A stretch of 28,806 nt of DNA from Collinsella sp. (GTDB taxonomy: Bacteria > Actinomycetota > Coriobacteriia > Coriobacteriales > Coriobacteriaceae): the NCBI GenBank assembly GCA_019419625.1, contig DXZO01000039.1, positions 37,898 through 66,703 on the forward strand, given 5' to 3'. Below are positions 7,129 to 15,008 of the stretch, piece by piece (within the stretch, counting starts at the first letter, position 1; every line of letters begins with the position of its first letter). A program made the position numbers and the translations under genes. The notes under the pieces were generated by a model, which was not told the origin of the DNA, searched no databases, and was given only the letters and a program-made list of their open reading frames with translations.

Positions 7129-7989
7129 TTACTTGATGTTGTACTTAGCCATGAGGGCGTCAACGGTACCGTCGTCGGTCAGGTCCTTGATGGCCTGGTT
7201 GATGTCGTCCTTGAGCTTGGTGTTGCCCTGGTTGATGGCGATGGCGTACTCCTCGCCGGTGCTGACCTGCTTGATGGTCTGGCAGGTGTTGAACTGCTCG
7301 GCGGTCAGCTGGCTGGCAACGGAGCGGTTGGTGACTACGGCATCGCCCTTATCGGACTGCAGGGCGCTGAAGCACTCGGTGGCGTCCTTGTAGGGGACGA
7401 TCTTGGCCTTGGGGAAGTTCTCCTGGGCAAAGGCCTCGGCGGTCGATCCAGACTGGACGATGATGGTAGCGTCGGCGTTGTTGAGCTTCTCGCTGTAGTT
7501 GTCGGCCGTGATGTCGGTGTTATCGACCTTGGTCACGATAGCCTGATCGTCCATGTAGTAGGAATCGGAGAAAGCGACTTCCTTCTCACGCTCGGGCGTG
7601 TCGGTGATAGCCGCGATGGAAACGTCATACTTGGCGCCCGAAGCAACGCCGGGGACGAGCGTGTCGAAGTCGTTGTTGACGTACTCGACATCCAGACCCA
7701 GCTTGTCACCGATAGCCTTGATGAGCTCAAGGTCAAAGCCCTGGTAGTCGCCGTTGTCGTCCTTGTACTCAAACGGAGCGTACTCGGCAGAGGTGCCGAC
7801 GGTCAGCGTACCGTCCTTGACGAGCGCGTACTCCTTGGAGCCATCGACCTTCTCGACCTTCGCGTTGTCAGAGCTGCTGGAACCGGCATCGGAACCAGAG
7901 GTGACGTTGGACGAGCCGCAGCCCGTCAGTGCGAGGGCGAGTGCCATGGCGCCCGTGGCGGCAAATGCGCCAAGCTTCTTGAGCTTCAT
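7129..7989 (-). CDS. Amino acid ABC transporter, substrate-binding lipoprotein
   Basis: The 286-residue precursor has a signal peptide ending in the lipobox LTGC (Cys24), then a Ser-rich linker. The mature domain is a type II solute-binding protein of family 3: LTVGTSAEYAPFEYKDDNG, YQGFDLELIKAIGDKLGL, YDVSIAAITDTPEREKEVAFSDSYY and SGSTAEAFAQENF are its typical blocks. It binds a polar amino acid outside the membrane and delivers it to the permease. The ATG at 7989 has AAGGAGA seven bases upstream. A candidate promoter lies at 8047-8075. As first gene of the operon it would be the most highly expressed. Confidence 0.95.
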   Translation of the reverse strand: MKLKKLGAFAATGAMALALALTGCGSSNVTSGSDAGSSSSDNAKVEKVDGSKEYALVKDGTLTVGTSAEYAPFEYKDDNGDYQGFDLELIKAIGDKLGLDVEYVNNDFDTLVPGVASGAKYDVSIAAITDTPEREKEVAFSDSYYMDDQAIVTKVDNTDITADNYSEKLNNADATIIVQSGSTAEAFAQENFPKAKIVPYKDATECFSALQSDKGDAVVTNRSVASQLTAEQFNTCQTIKQVSTGEEYAIAINQGNTKLKDDINQAIKDLTDDGTVDALMAKYNIK

Positions 7990-8046
7990 AATCAGTCTCC
8001 TTCCAATGACCCCACGTGATTCAGGGGCCTGCAAAAACTGAGGGTT

Positions 8047-8075
8047 ATTATGCACCCGCTTGGAAGAATCCGCAA
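8047..8075 (-). promoter_or_regulatory. Promoter of the amino acid ABC operon
   Basis: On the minus strand, a -35 TTGCGG (plus positions 8070-8075) and a -10 CATAAT (8047-8052) are separated by 17 bp. They lie about 60 bp upstream of the binding-protein start. Confidence 0.5.
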
Positions 8076-8136
8076 TTAGAAAACTGATTGAAACAAACCC
8101 ATAACGTGAATGGAGCACTCCACTTTATGACAGTCA

Positions 8137-9003
8137 TTACTGCTGCAACGACCTTAACAGTTTGATTTCAGCCGCATAACCTGCAAGTTCGTTCGGTGTC
8201 TCCAAAATGAATGGCAATGCGCGCAAGCGGCTATTCGATACAATATTCTGTATAACCTGCATACCGCCGCCAAACTCCTCGCTGCCAAGATATCCCTTGC
8301 CGATGCACTCGTGACGATCTTTATGGGCGCCACAGGGGTTCTTCGAATCGTTGATGTGCACGGCACGCAAACGGTCGATACCCACCACGCGGTCGAACTC
8401 GTCGAGTACGCCGTCCAGATCATGGATGATGTCGTAGCCGGCATCGCTCACATGGCAGGTGTCCAAACAAACGCCCAGCTTATCGGACAGCTCTGGACAC
8501 TTGGCGGCAACGCCCTCGATAATGCACGCCAGCTCTTCAAAGCTACGGCCCACCTCGGTGCCCTTACCCGCCATGGTCTCGAGCAATACCGTCGTCTGCT
8601 GTCCCTCAAACATCACCTGGCACAGCGTGTCTACAATCATCTGAATGCCGGCGTCTGCCCCCTGTCCCACATGCGCGCCGGGATGGAAGTTGTAGTAGTT
8701 GCCGGGCAGTGCTTCCAGACGCTGCAAATCTTCCGCCATAGCCTCCAAGGCAAACTCGCGCGCCCGCTCCTTAGCGGAGCAGGGGTTATAGGTATACGGG
8801 GCATGCGCCACCAGCGGTCCAAAGTCGTTTTGCGCCATAAGCTCGCGCAGAGCCGCCACGTCATCCATGTCAAGGTCTTTTGCCTTGCCACCGCGCGGGT
8901 TGCGCGTAAAGAACGCAAAGGTATTGGCACCAATGGACAACGCCGTCTCCCCCATTGCCCGATAGCCCTTCGTCGTCGAAAGATGACACCCGATCGTTAG
9001 CAT
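8137..9003 (-). CDS. nfo: Endonuclease IV (apurinic/apyrimidinic endonuclease)
   Basis: This 288-residue TIM-barrel DNA repair enzyme cuts the backbone 5' of abasic sites. All expected zinc ligands of the family can be read: His67 (AHAPY), His107 and His111 (NFHPGAH), Glu142 (LLETM), Asp181 and His184 (LDTCHVSDAGYD), His216 (HINDSKN), Asp229 and His231 (HKDRHECIGKG), Glu268 (ILETP). Length is normal. It starts at an ATG behind a GAGGGGGAG region that directly follows hairpin element A (9021-9106), so the hairpin would be in the 5' leader if transcription begins upstream. Confidence 0.96.
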   Translation of the reverse strand: MLTIGCHLSTTKGYRAMGETALSIGANTFAFFTRNPRGGKAKDLDMDDVAALRELMAQNDFGPLVAHAPYTYNPCSAKERAREFALEAMAEDLQRLEALPGNYYNFHPGAHVGQGADAGIQMIVDTLCQVMFEGQQTTVLLETMAGKGTEVGRSFEELACIIEGVAAKCPELSDKLGVCLDTCHVSDAGYDIIHDLDGVLDEFDRVVGIDRLRAVHINDSKNPCGAHKDRHECIGKGYLGSEEFGGGMQVIQNIVSNSRLRALPFILETPNELAGYAAEIKLLRSLQQ

Positions 9004-9020
9004 CTCCAGCTCCCCCTCAT

Positions 9021-9106
9021 CAGTTGCGGTGAAATACGGTCTATTGGTGCCTTATTTTGGCGCAAACAGACCGTATTCCACCGCAAGATATAAAAGGGGC
9101 ATCAGG
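9021..9106 (-). repeat. Structured repeat element, copy A (upstream of nfo)
   Basis: This 86-nt element aligns without gaps to 10180-10265 (64 of 86 identical). Plus positions 9024-9045 pair with 9065-9086 to give a 22-bp stem on the minus strand, including two G-U pairs; the loop is 19 nt. A conserved flank (plus-strand GATATAAAAGGG) lies outside the stem. It is immediately upstream of the nfo ribosome site. It lacks a U-run, so it does not look like a simple terminator. Confidence 0.75.
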
Positions 9107-9147
9107 GGCACGGTCCGCCGAGCCCCCTTGAGCAGCAGCACCGCAGC

Positions 9148-10167
9148 CTAGAGCGTCAAGCGAATCGCATCGATGATCTGCGCGCAGCGCTGTGTGGCGG
9201 CAAGGGGCATGACGGGACTCTCGAGTTTCCCCGCCCGGATGAGCTGAGTCGCATGCGAAGCTTCGCCGTAAAAATCATCGACCTCAAATGGGGCGTCGAT
9301 TTCGAGCACTCGACCGTCGGAGTACTTCACATGGGCGAGCTCGGGGCGATGGAGGCGCTCGATTTCCAACGAACCCCGTTCGCAGGCAATCGTTAAGCGG
9401 CTTTCATATGCTGCTTTGCCGTCGCACACCATATGAATGGGTATACCGCCGACACTCATATGAATCTCATCGGCCCAATCCACGCGGCCGCCCGATACGT
9501 CACGCCAGCGAACTTCACGAGACGAAACATCGCACGCACCCGCAAGCAAATCCTCAAACCACCCGACCGCATAGCAGCCCATGTCATATAGACAGCCGCC
9601 CTGCAACGGATCGAGCAGATAACTCGAAGGGGACTCACCATAATCGAGTTTTTGCACGCTTTCGATCGAGACGATACAGCCGAGCTCGCCCGACGCAAGC
9701 AAGTCCTCCACGCGAGTGCGCATCGGGCAAAACCGATTCTTCATCGCCTCCATAAACAGCACGCCGCACTCGCGAGAGGCGGAGGCAATCGAGAGAGCCT
9801 CTTCCTCACTCAAAACGGCCGGCTTTTCGCACAGCACGGCCTTTCCGGCGCGCAGCGCGCGACAGGCCCAACGCGTATGCATACCATGCGGAAGAGCCAA
9901 GTAGATTGCGTCGACATCGGGGTCGGCAATCAGCGCATCATAAGCCGCATCGCCGCCATCGTCAGCCGTGACATAACTGTGCGCAGCATCGATCGAAAAC
10001 GCCCTGCAAAACTCCTCAACATGCGAAGGAGTGCGACCGGCGGCAGCCACAAGCCGTGCCCCGTCGACCTTCTTGAGCGACGATGCAAATCGATGCGAAA
10101 TGTGCCCAGCGCCCAAAACGCCCCAACGAACCTCACGCAAATCATCACATGAATCCCGATGGCCCAC
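9148..10167 (-). CDS. Gfo/Idh/MocA family oxidoreductase
   Basis: This 339-residue NAD(P)-dependent dehydrogenase of the glucose-fructose oxidoreductase/inositol dehydrogenase family begins with the Rossmann fingerprint WGVLGAGHISHRFASSL. It carries the family signature LPHGMHTRWACRALRAGKAVLCEKPAVL with the substrate/cofactor Lys of EKP. The C-terminal alpha/beta domain includes LLDPLQGGCLYDMGCYAVGW, a pattern seen in trans-1,2-dihydrobenzene-1,2-diol dehydrogenase-like members. The substrate is probably a sugar or cyclitol but cannot be assigned. I chose the GTG at 10167, five bases after AAGGGAG; a longer reading would cross hairpin element B. A different member of the family is encoded at 18156. 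Confidence 0.9.
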   Translation of the reverse strand: MGHRDSCDDLREVRWGVLGAGHISHRFASSLKKVDGARLVAAAGRTPSHVEEFCRAFSIDAAHSYVTADDGGDAAYDALIADPDVDAIYLALPHGMHTRWACRALRAGKAVLCEKPAVLSEEEALSIASASRECGVLFMEAMKNRFCPMRTRVEDLLASGELGCIVSIESVQKLDYGESPSSYLLDPLQGGCLYDMGCYAVGWFEDLLAGACDVSSREVRWRDVSGGRVDWADEIHMSVGGIPIHMVCDGKAAYESRLTIACERGSLEIERLHRPELAHVKYSDGRVLEIDAPFEVDDFYGEASHATQLIRAGKLESPVMPLAATQRCAQIIDAIRLTL

Positions 10168-10179
10168 GACAGCTCCCTT

Positions 10180-10265
10180 CAGTTGCGACGAAATAGTTCC
10201 TGCTATCGCCCTATTCTGCCGCAAACAGGAACTATTCCATCACAAGATATAAAAGGGTCATGAGG
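10180..10265 (-). repeat. Structured repeat element, copy B (upstream of the Gfo/Idh gene)
   Basis: This is the partner of copy A, also 86 nt. The 22-bp stem (plus positions 10183-10204 with 10224-10245) is kept by compensatory changes. Five positions changed on both sides, and the single-sided changes become G-U pairs on the minus strand. It lies just upstream of the GTG start at 10167. Its outer flank includes the stop codon of the aldo/keto reductase gene. Confidence 0.75.
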
Positions 10266-11448
10266 AGCGAGTTTTGCTGAAGACTTTAAGCGCGGCCGTT
10301 ACGGGGCCAGGCTGGAAACGTCGGCGCGCGTCGTCGAGACGCTCGGGGATATCGATGTGTTGCGGGCAGTGACGCGCACATTTGCCGCACTTGACGCAAT
10401 TGCTCACGAGCTTGGGCTCGCTCGTGCGCACCGCGCTCGCCGTAAAGTATTGCGACAGCCCCGTAAACCAGCTGTGCGCATAGCTCGCGTTGTAAGCGGC
10501 AAAGCAGCCGGGAATGTTAATACCCTTGGGACATGGCATGCAGTAGCCGCATCCCGTGCAGGGCACGCGATTCGATTTTTCAAACTCCGCCAGCACACGT
10601 GCGATGGTATCGAGCTGCTCTGTCGTCATCGAATTCGGCAGTGCGCGATCCGCCAATGCCGCGTTCTCGTCCACCTGTGCGGTATCGGTCATGCCCGAAA
10701 GCAGCATCGTGACCTGAGGATGGTTCCACACCCACGAAAGTCCCCAGGCGGCAGGAGTGCGCAAATGCGGGTCACGGGCGCCATCGAGCACGGCGCGGGC
10801 CCGCGGAGGCAGCTTGCCCGCCAGGCGTCCACCCAAAAGCGGCTCCATCACAAACACCGCGAGCCCGCGCTCCGCAGCTGCCATGAGTCCCGCCGTTCCC
10901 GCTTGGTATCGCTCTCCAGCGTAGTTGTACTGGATCTGGCAAAAGTCCCAGTCATACGCGTCAAGCATCGTGAGGAAGTCCGCGGCGCTGCCGTGGTACG
11001 AAAAACCTATCTGGCGAATACGCCCCGCAGCCTTTTGGTGCGCAATCCAGTCCTCGATGCCCAACGCCACCACGCGCTCCCACTGGGCGGGCGAGGTGAT
11101 GTTGTGCATAAGGTAGTAGTCAATATGGTCGGTCCGCAAACGGTGCAGCTGCTCGTCAAAAAAGCGGTCGAAATCCTCCGCACATTTGCACGAAGCGTGC
11201 GGCAACTTAGTCGCCAGCAACACCCGGTCGCGCAGCCCCAAGCGCTCAAGTGAGGCGCCCACGCACACCTCGTTACCGGGATAGAGATACGCGGTATCCA
11301 GATAATTAATCCCCTGCTCCACCGCACAGGAAATGATGGCATCGGTTGTCTTCGCATCGGGGTGTCCCGGCGCACCGGGAAATCTCATGCAGCCCAGACC
11401 CAGAGCGGATATTCGGTTACCACTTTTGGGGTCAACGCGGTATTGCAC
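10258..11448 (-). CDS. Aldo/keto reductase with C-terminal ferredoxin-type Fe-S motifs
   Basis: This 396-residue protein has an N-terminal aldo/keto reductase barrel with the catalytic set Asp51 (LDTAY), Tyr56, Lys81 (ATKLP) and His115 (YYLMHN). A C-terminal domain has two cysteine clusters, CTGCGYCMPCPKGINIP and CVKCGKCARHCPQHIDIP, typical of [4Fe-4S] sites. This fused architecture is common in strict anaerobes; substrates are mostly unknown. I chose the GTG at 11448: the AAAGGAGGGG site precedes it directly, and the protein then begins (M)QYR...ISALGLGCMR as usual for the family. The upstream ATG at 11466 has no ribosome site. Its stop lies inside element B. Confidence 0.92.
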   Translation of the reverse strand: MQYRVDPKSGNRISALGLGCMRFPGAPGHPDAKTTDAIISCAVEQGINYLDTAYLYPGNEVCVGASLERLGLRDRVLLATKLPHASCKCAEDFDRFFDEQLHRLRTDHIDYYLMHNITSPAQWERVVALGIEDWIAHQKAAGRIRQIGFSYHGSAADFLTMLDAYDWDFCQIQYNYAGERYQAGTAGLMAAAERGLAVFVMEPLLGGRLAGKLPPRARAVLDGARDPHLRTPAAWGLSWVWNHPQVTMLLSGMTDTAQVDENAALADRALPNSMTTEQLDTIARVLAEFEKSNRVPCTGCGYCMPCPKGINIPGCFAAYNASYAHSWFTGLSQYFTASAVRTSEPKLVSNCVKCGKCARHCPQHIDIPERLDDARRRFQPGPVTAALKVFSKTRSS

Positions 11449-11611
11449 GGCCCCTCCTTTCGCCATCAGCACCCCGGCAAGACGAAACACAATGGTCACG
11501 CGGCCGAAACATCGTAGAATCGCAATCGAGAACGTATCGTAACGCAGCAGAAATCGAGCTGTCACGGCACCGCTTTAACATCAGCAAAAAGCCCGATGAA
11601 AGGAGCCGCCC

Positions 11612-12382
11612 ATGCCCGCGCTCGACCTTTGGAACCTCGCCTCCCAGCTCAAAAGCAACGATTATCGCTGGGTCGACCTCACCCACACGCTCTCATGCGA
11701 CACCCCGCACTGGTTTGGCTTTAAGCCATTTGAGTCCACCAAGCTCTTCGACTACCTGCCCGGCACGCCCGAGGACATGCTCGCGCCCATGCGTTGCTTC
11801 CAGTATTCGGTCGCCTCGCAGTACGGCACCCACGTCGACGCGCCGCGCCACTTCCATGTCGAGGGTCGTTCCCTTGGAGAGATTGAACCCATCGAGTTTA
11901 TGCATCCGCTCTGCGTGATCGACAAGCATGAGGAGTGCGCCGCGAATCCCGACTTTATCCTGACCATCGAGGACCTCAAAGCTTGGGAGGATGAGCACGG
12001 TCGCATTCCCGAGGACGCTTTCGTCGCCTTCCGCTCCGACTGGTCCAAGCTCGCCGACCTCGAGAACAAGGACGAGGACGGCCAGCCCCACTACCCCGGC
12101 TGGGACCTCGGCGCCATCAAGTGGCTCGTTGAAGAGCGCGACATCGGCGCCATCGGCCACGAGCCGGCTGACACCGACCCGGCGAGCGTGACCACGCGTG
12201 AGGACGCCTACCCCTACCCCGGCGAACAGTACATCCTCTCGGTCGACCGCTATCAGATCGAGGTCATGGACCATCTAGACGAGCTTCCCGCCACGGGCGC
12301 CGTCATCTTCTGCACCTTCCCCAAGGTGCGTGATGGCGTCGGATATCCCGCACGTGTCTTTGCGGTCTGCCCCGCGTCATAA
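11612..12382 (+). CDS. Cyclase family protein (kynurenine formamidase-like hydrolase)
   Basis: This 256-residue member of the metal-dependent cyclase/formamidase family (PF04199) has DLTHTLSCDTPHW near the N-terminus. The metal-binding motif GTHVDAPRHFH follows at residues 72-82 (His74, Asp76, His80), and IGHEPADTDPAS and the C-terminal FPKVRDGVGYPARVFAV strand are also present. Relatives hydrolyse N-formylkynurenine, cyclic amides or similar substrates; the substrate here is unknown. AAAGGAG lies before the ATG. It is divergent from the aldo/keto reductase and ends before the terminator at 12456-12478. Confidence 0.88.
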   Translation: MPALDLWNLASQLKSNDYRWVDLTHTLSCDTPHWFGFKPFESTKLFDYLPGTPEDMLAPMRCFQYSVASQYGTHVDAPRHFHVEGRSLGEIEPIEFMHPLCVIDKHEECAANPDFILTIEDLKAWEDEHGRIPEDAFVAFRSDWSKLADLENKDEDGQPHYPGWDLGAIKWLVEERDIGAIGHEPADTDPASVTTREDAYPYPGEQYILSVDRYQIEVMDHLDELPATGAVIFCTFPKVRDGVGYPARVFAVCPAS

Positions 12383-12455
12383 GTTCCCATGCGTTTGTTC
12401 TTCTAAATACGGCCATCCGGTGCACGCGACATGGCCCGGCGGCATACAATCCATC

Positions 12456-12485
12456 AGGCGCCCCATACGCGGGCGCCTTTTTATG
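12456..12485 (+). terminator. Rho-independent terminator
   Basis: An 8-bp GC-rich stem (12456-12463 with 12471-12478, AGGCGCCC/GGGCGCCT) has a 7-nt loop and is followed by TTTTTA. It ends the cyclase transcript only about 15 bp before the next start codon. A TACAAT hexamer at 12445-12450 could be the -10 of the following gene, which would place the hairpin at the very 5' end of that transcript. Confidence 0.8.
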
Positions 12486-12499
12486 GGGAGATGATTCAC

Positions 12500-13414
12500 A
12501 TGCAGATCAACAAGGTCGCCTTCATCGGCAAGGGCGGCGTGGGCCTGCTCTACGGCAGCATGATCGCCCAAGCGCTCGGCAACGACGCCGTCGAATACGT
12601 TATGGACGACGTGCGCTTTGAGCGCCATGCGAACGATGCGCTCACCGTCAACGGCAAGCCCTGCGCGCTCAAGTCCGTCCGCGCGAGCGAGGCGACGCCC
12701 GTCGACCTGGTCATCCTCACGGTCAAGACAACCGGGCTCGATGTGGCGCTCAAAACCCTGGAAAGCGTCGTGGGACCCGACACGCTGATCGCATCGCTGT
12801 GCAACGGCATCACGAGCGAGCAGAAGATTGCCGAGCGCTTTGGCTGGGAGCACACCGTCCTTGGTATCTGCCAGGGCATGGACGCCGTATTCCTCAACGG
12901 GGAGCTCACCTATACCAATGCCGGCGAGATCCGCTTTGGTGCGGCAGCGGGCACCGACCCCGCAACCGTTATCGCCATCGACGAGCTCTACACGCGTTGC
13001 GGCATCGCCCATACCGTCGAGCACGACATCGCACATCGCATGTGGGCCAAACTCATGCTCAACGACGGCATCAACCAGACCTGTATGGCCTACGGCGGCA
13101 CCTACGGAAGCGCTACGGAGCAGGGCTCCGAGCAGCTCCGCAGTTTTGTCTCCGCCATGCGCGAGACGCTTGCAGTCGCCAATGCCGAGGGTATCGAGCT
13201 CACCGAGGCAGACCTAACGCAGATGGTGCGTCTCATAAAAGGGCTCGATCCCGCCGGCATGCCCTCGATGGCGCAAGACCGCATCGCTCAACGCAGAACC
13301 GAGGTCGAGGAATTTGCGGGTACCATCTGCCGCCTCGCGGCCAAGCACGGTATCCAGGTGCCGCAAAACGAATGGCTCTATTCGCGCATCCGCGAAATCG
13401 AGGCCAGCTGGTAA
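12500..13414 (+). CDS. Ketopantoate reductase family protein (PanE/ApbA type)
   Basis: This 304-residue NADPH-dependent oxidoreductase has an N-terminal VAFIGKGGVGLLYGSMIA fingerprint, then TVKTTGLDVAL and LCNGITSE. The C-terminal domain carries the catalytic pattern AKLMLNDGINQ (Lys...Asn...Asn), and the end includes GLDPAGMPSMAQDR. In PanE this fold reduces ketopantoate to pantoate for coenzyme A synthesis. Sequence alone does not exclude another 2-keto substrate, and no other pan genes are nearby. The ATG at 12500 has GGGGAG nine bases upstream; an ATG at 12491 abuts the site and is less likely. Confidence 0.88.
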   Translation: MQINKVAFIGKGGVGLLYGSMIAQALGNDAVEYVMDDVRFERHANDALTVNGKPCALKSVRASEATPVDLVILTVKTTGLDVALKTLESVVGPDTLIASLCNGITSEQKIAERFGWEHTVLGICQGMDAVFLNGELTYTNAGEIRFGAAAGTDPATVIAIDELYTRCGIAHTVEHDIAHRMWAKLMLNDGINQTCMAYGGTYGSATEQGSEQLRSFVSAMRETLAVANAEGIELTEADLTQMVRLIKGLDPAGMPSMAQDRIAQRRTEVEEFAGTICRLAAKHGIQVPQNEWLYSRIREIEASW

Positions 13415-13452
13415 CGCCGCCGCACCGCATCCAACAGTCTCAATAGCAAAAA

Positions 13453-13482
13453 CCGCCGCAAAGGGCACTCCCCTTGCGGCGG
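13453..13482 (+). terminator. Rho-independent terminator after the PanE-like gene
   Basis: The stem CCGCCGCAA/TTGCGGCGG continues with GGG/CCC beyond a single mismatch and has a 4-nt loop. It is followed by the T-rich CTTCCTTCTT. It sits between the convergent PanE-like gene and the small membrane protein gene. Confidence 0.75.
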
Positions 13483-13522
13483 CTTCCTTCTTCATCTATG
13501 GGCAAAACCAGCTTCACAACGG

Positions 13523-13729
13523 TTAGCGCCGCACCTGCGGCGTCTCGTCCTCGTCATCGCGGCAAAGGGTCACGCCCGCACTTCCCAGCAGCGCTGCTGC
13601 GATGAGCGCGCCGACCACAATAGGAGCAGCCCCGCACGAGCCCTGCATGCCTGCGACAAACGCAGCTGTAGGGCCAAGACAGCCAAGTACCAATGCGACG
13701 GCGGCGATAGCGATATCTCGAGCGTTCAT
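13523..13729 (-). CDS. Small two-helix membrane protein, unknown
   Basis: The family of this 68-residue peptide is not recognised. Two hydrophobic segments (about residues 6-27 and 36-53) are joined by a short GMQGSCGAAP loop. An acidic then basic cytoplasmic-looking tail follows (CRDDEDETPQVRR). The ATG at 13729 has GGAGGAAG about ten bases upstream. A small hairpin (GAGAAA/TTTCTC at 13747-13765) lies just before that site. It has its own intergenic space on both sides, which supports a real gene, but no function can be given. Confidence 0.55.
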   Translation of the reverse strand: MNARDIAIAAVALVLGCLGPTAAFVAGMQGSCGAAPIVVGALIAAALLGSAGVTLCRDDEDETPQVRR

Positions 13730-13846
13730 GAGACCACTTCCTCCACGAGAAAGACCTTATTTCTCATGAACCAGTGTGCCCCGCATGCATACGCCCAGCG
13801 TACCGCCACGGTAAGGGCTCTGTTAACTCAAACGCACATAAAGAAA

Positions 13847-13886
13847 GGGCGGCTTTACGTTGCCTAAAAGCTCAGTAAAGACGCCC
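13847..13886 (-). terminator. Terminator after the secreted protein gene
   Basis: The inverted repeat pairs GGGCG and CTTTAC (13847-13858, one internal mismatch) with GTAAAG and CGCCC (13875-13886) around a 16-nt loop. On the minus strand it is followed by TTTCTTTAT. It lies about 35 bp after the stop of the minus-strand gene at 13921. Confidence 0.65.
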
Positions 13887-13920
13887 GCCCATCATGTGCC
13901 TATTTTGCTCTGATGGCAGA

Positions 13921-14697
13921 TTACCAACCGGTATAGTAGTCGGTGGTTCCGGCAGCACAGCCGGAGTCATAGACCTTGCACTCGCCCTTGGAACCGGTAA
14001 ACGTGGAGCCTTGGGCCTTATCGCCCGCGGCAACGACGTAGTAGCCATCGGAATCGCGCCAAAAGCCCTCGGAATCCTGCGTCCATTCGCCCGTGCGGTG
14101 GTGATACAACACGTTGCTGCTGTAATAAGTCTCGCGGCGGCCGTTATAGTTATTGACGCCGCTCGAGCGCGTCAGACCCGAGCCGTTCGCGTAATACGCA
14201 GCAGACGTGTAAGACAAGCCGGAGCCGGCGTTGTAATACGAAGCCTGAACGGCCTCGGCGGCCTCGGCCTCGGCTGCGGCGGCCTCGAGCGCTTCGCGCT
14301 TGGCATTCTCAAGCGCAGTGCGCAGCTCATCGAGCTCGGTCGACTTCGTGTCGACCTCCCCCATCGTCAACAGACTACCCGCACCGTCGATACAACCCTG
14401 CAGCACAGCGCGCTCGTCATCGGTAGCATAGTCGCCATACATATTCATAATGATCTGAGCGCGCATCTCAAGGGAATCGCGCTTGGCCTCCATCGAGGCG
14501 TTCCACTCCTGCATGGAACCATAACCATCGCCGCGATAATCAACGGGCTGTACCAGCGTCGCCTCGGACGGCGTAGATCCAACCGTATCGGACAGTGTTG
14601 CCGCGTGGGCATCAGTTGCGCCGGCGCCTGCCAAAAGTGCCACGGTCAGAGCGGCGGAAAGGGCAGCGGCTTTCGGTTTTCGTGAATCGATCCTCAT
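13921..14697 (-). CDS. Secreted protein with Ala-rich helix and 3D/RlpA-like C-terminal domain
   Basis: The 258-residue precursor has a Sec signal peptide (basic start, hydrophobic core, cleavage likely after AHA near residue 32). A charged helical region then includes an Ala/Glu-rich stretch (NAKREALEAAAAEAEAAEAV) that may form a coiled coil. A Tyr/Ser/Gly-rich region (YYNAGSGLSYTS) and a C-terminal domain follow: RETYYSSNVLYHH, GFWRDSDGYYVVAAGDKAQG, KVYDSGCAAGTTDYYTGW. That final motif recurs in secreted cell-wall-associated proteins of Gram-positive anaerobes and resembles a double-psi beta-barrel; I infer the fold from pattern memory. No catalytic triad of a peptidase can be seen. The ATG at 14697 has GGAGG about 11 bases upstream. 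Confidence 0.72.
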   Translation of the reverse strand: MRIDSRKPKAAALSAALTVALLAGAGATDAHAATLSDTVGSTPSEATLVQPVDYRGDGYGSMQEWNASMEAKRDSLEMRAQIIMNMYGDYATDDERAVLQGCIDGAGSLLTMGEVDTKSTELDELRTALENAKREALEAAAAEAEAAEAVQASYYNAGSGLSYTSAAYYANGSGLTRSSGVNNYNGRRETYYSSNVLYHHRTGEWTQDSEGFWRDSDGYYVVAAGDKAQGSTFTGSKGECKVYDSGCAAGTTDYYTGW

Positions 14698-14916
14698 GTA
14701 GCTGGAAACCTCCGTAGTGCGTTTTTGCTGCGTTTGAGCTGCGTGTGATTCGATCGCGCTGCATAGTACCTCGAGCAAATCGCGACCTGCGGTTTTACTC
14801 AAAAGGCGCACGTCAATTGCGTAAAACTCACATCCTCTCAACAGGAGTTTTCCACAACTCAAATGCATAAAGCATGCCAAAAACCCTGTAATAGCGCCCT
14901 TCCTATGCAAAAAAGA
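14698..14916. other. Intergenic region upstream of the secreted protein gene
   Basis: There is no gene here. On the minus strand the leader region holds two short inverted repeats: AAAACTC/GAGTTTT and GTTTTAC/GTAAAAC (14792-14798 with 14821-14827). A TACTAT hexamer near 14763-14768 could be a -10, but I see no convincing -35. Confidence 0.4.
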
Positions 14917-14945
14917 CGCCTGCGCAACCATTGCTTGCGCAGGCG
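14917..14945 (-). terminator. Terminator of metY
   Basis: An 11-bp perfect stem (CGCCTGCGCAA with TTGCGCAGGCG) has a 7-nt loop and is followed on the minus strand by TCTTTTTTG. It lies about 65 bp after the metY stop. Confidence 0.85.
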
Positions 14946-15008
14946 CCTTGAGCAGGCATTTATGCAGTTATACCTATCGAGTCGCAAGGGGTCCTTGCAC
15001 AAGTCGCC

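Noticed and set aside
8111..8122. TGGAG-N2-CTCCA dyad upstream of the amino acid ABC operon as an operator or terminator
   Set aside because: The arms are only five bases, there is no U-run, and it is about 40 bp from the -35; chance cannot be excluded.
9021..10265. Reading elements A and B as Rho-independent terminators
   Set aside because: Neither strand has a U-run after the stem, and both sit at gene starts with the ribosome site following directly.
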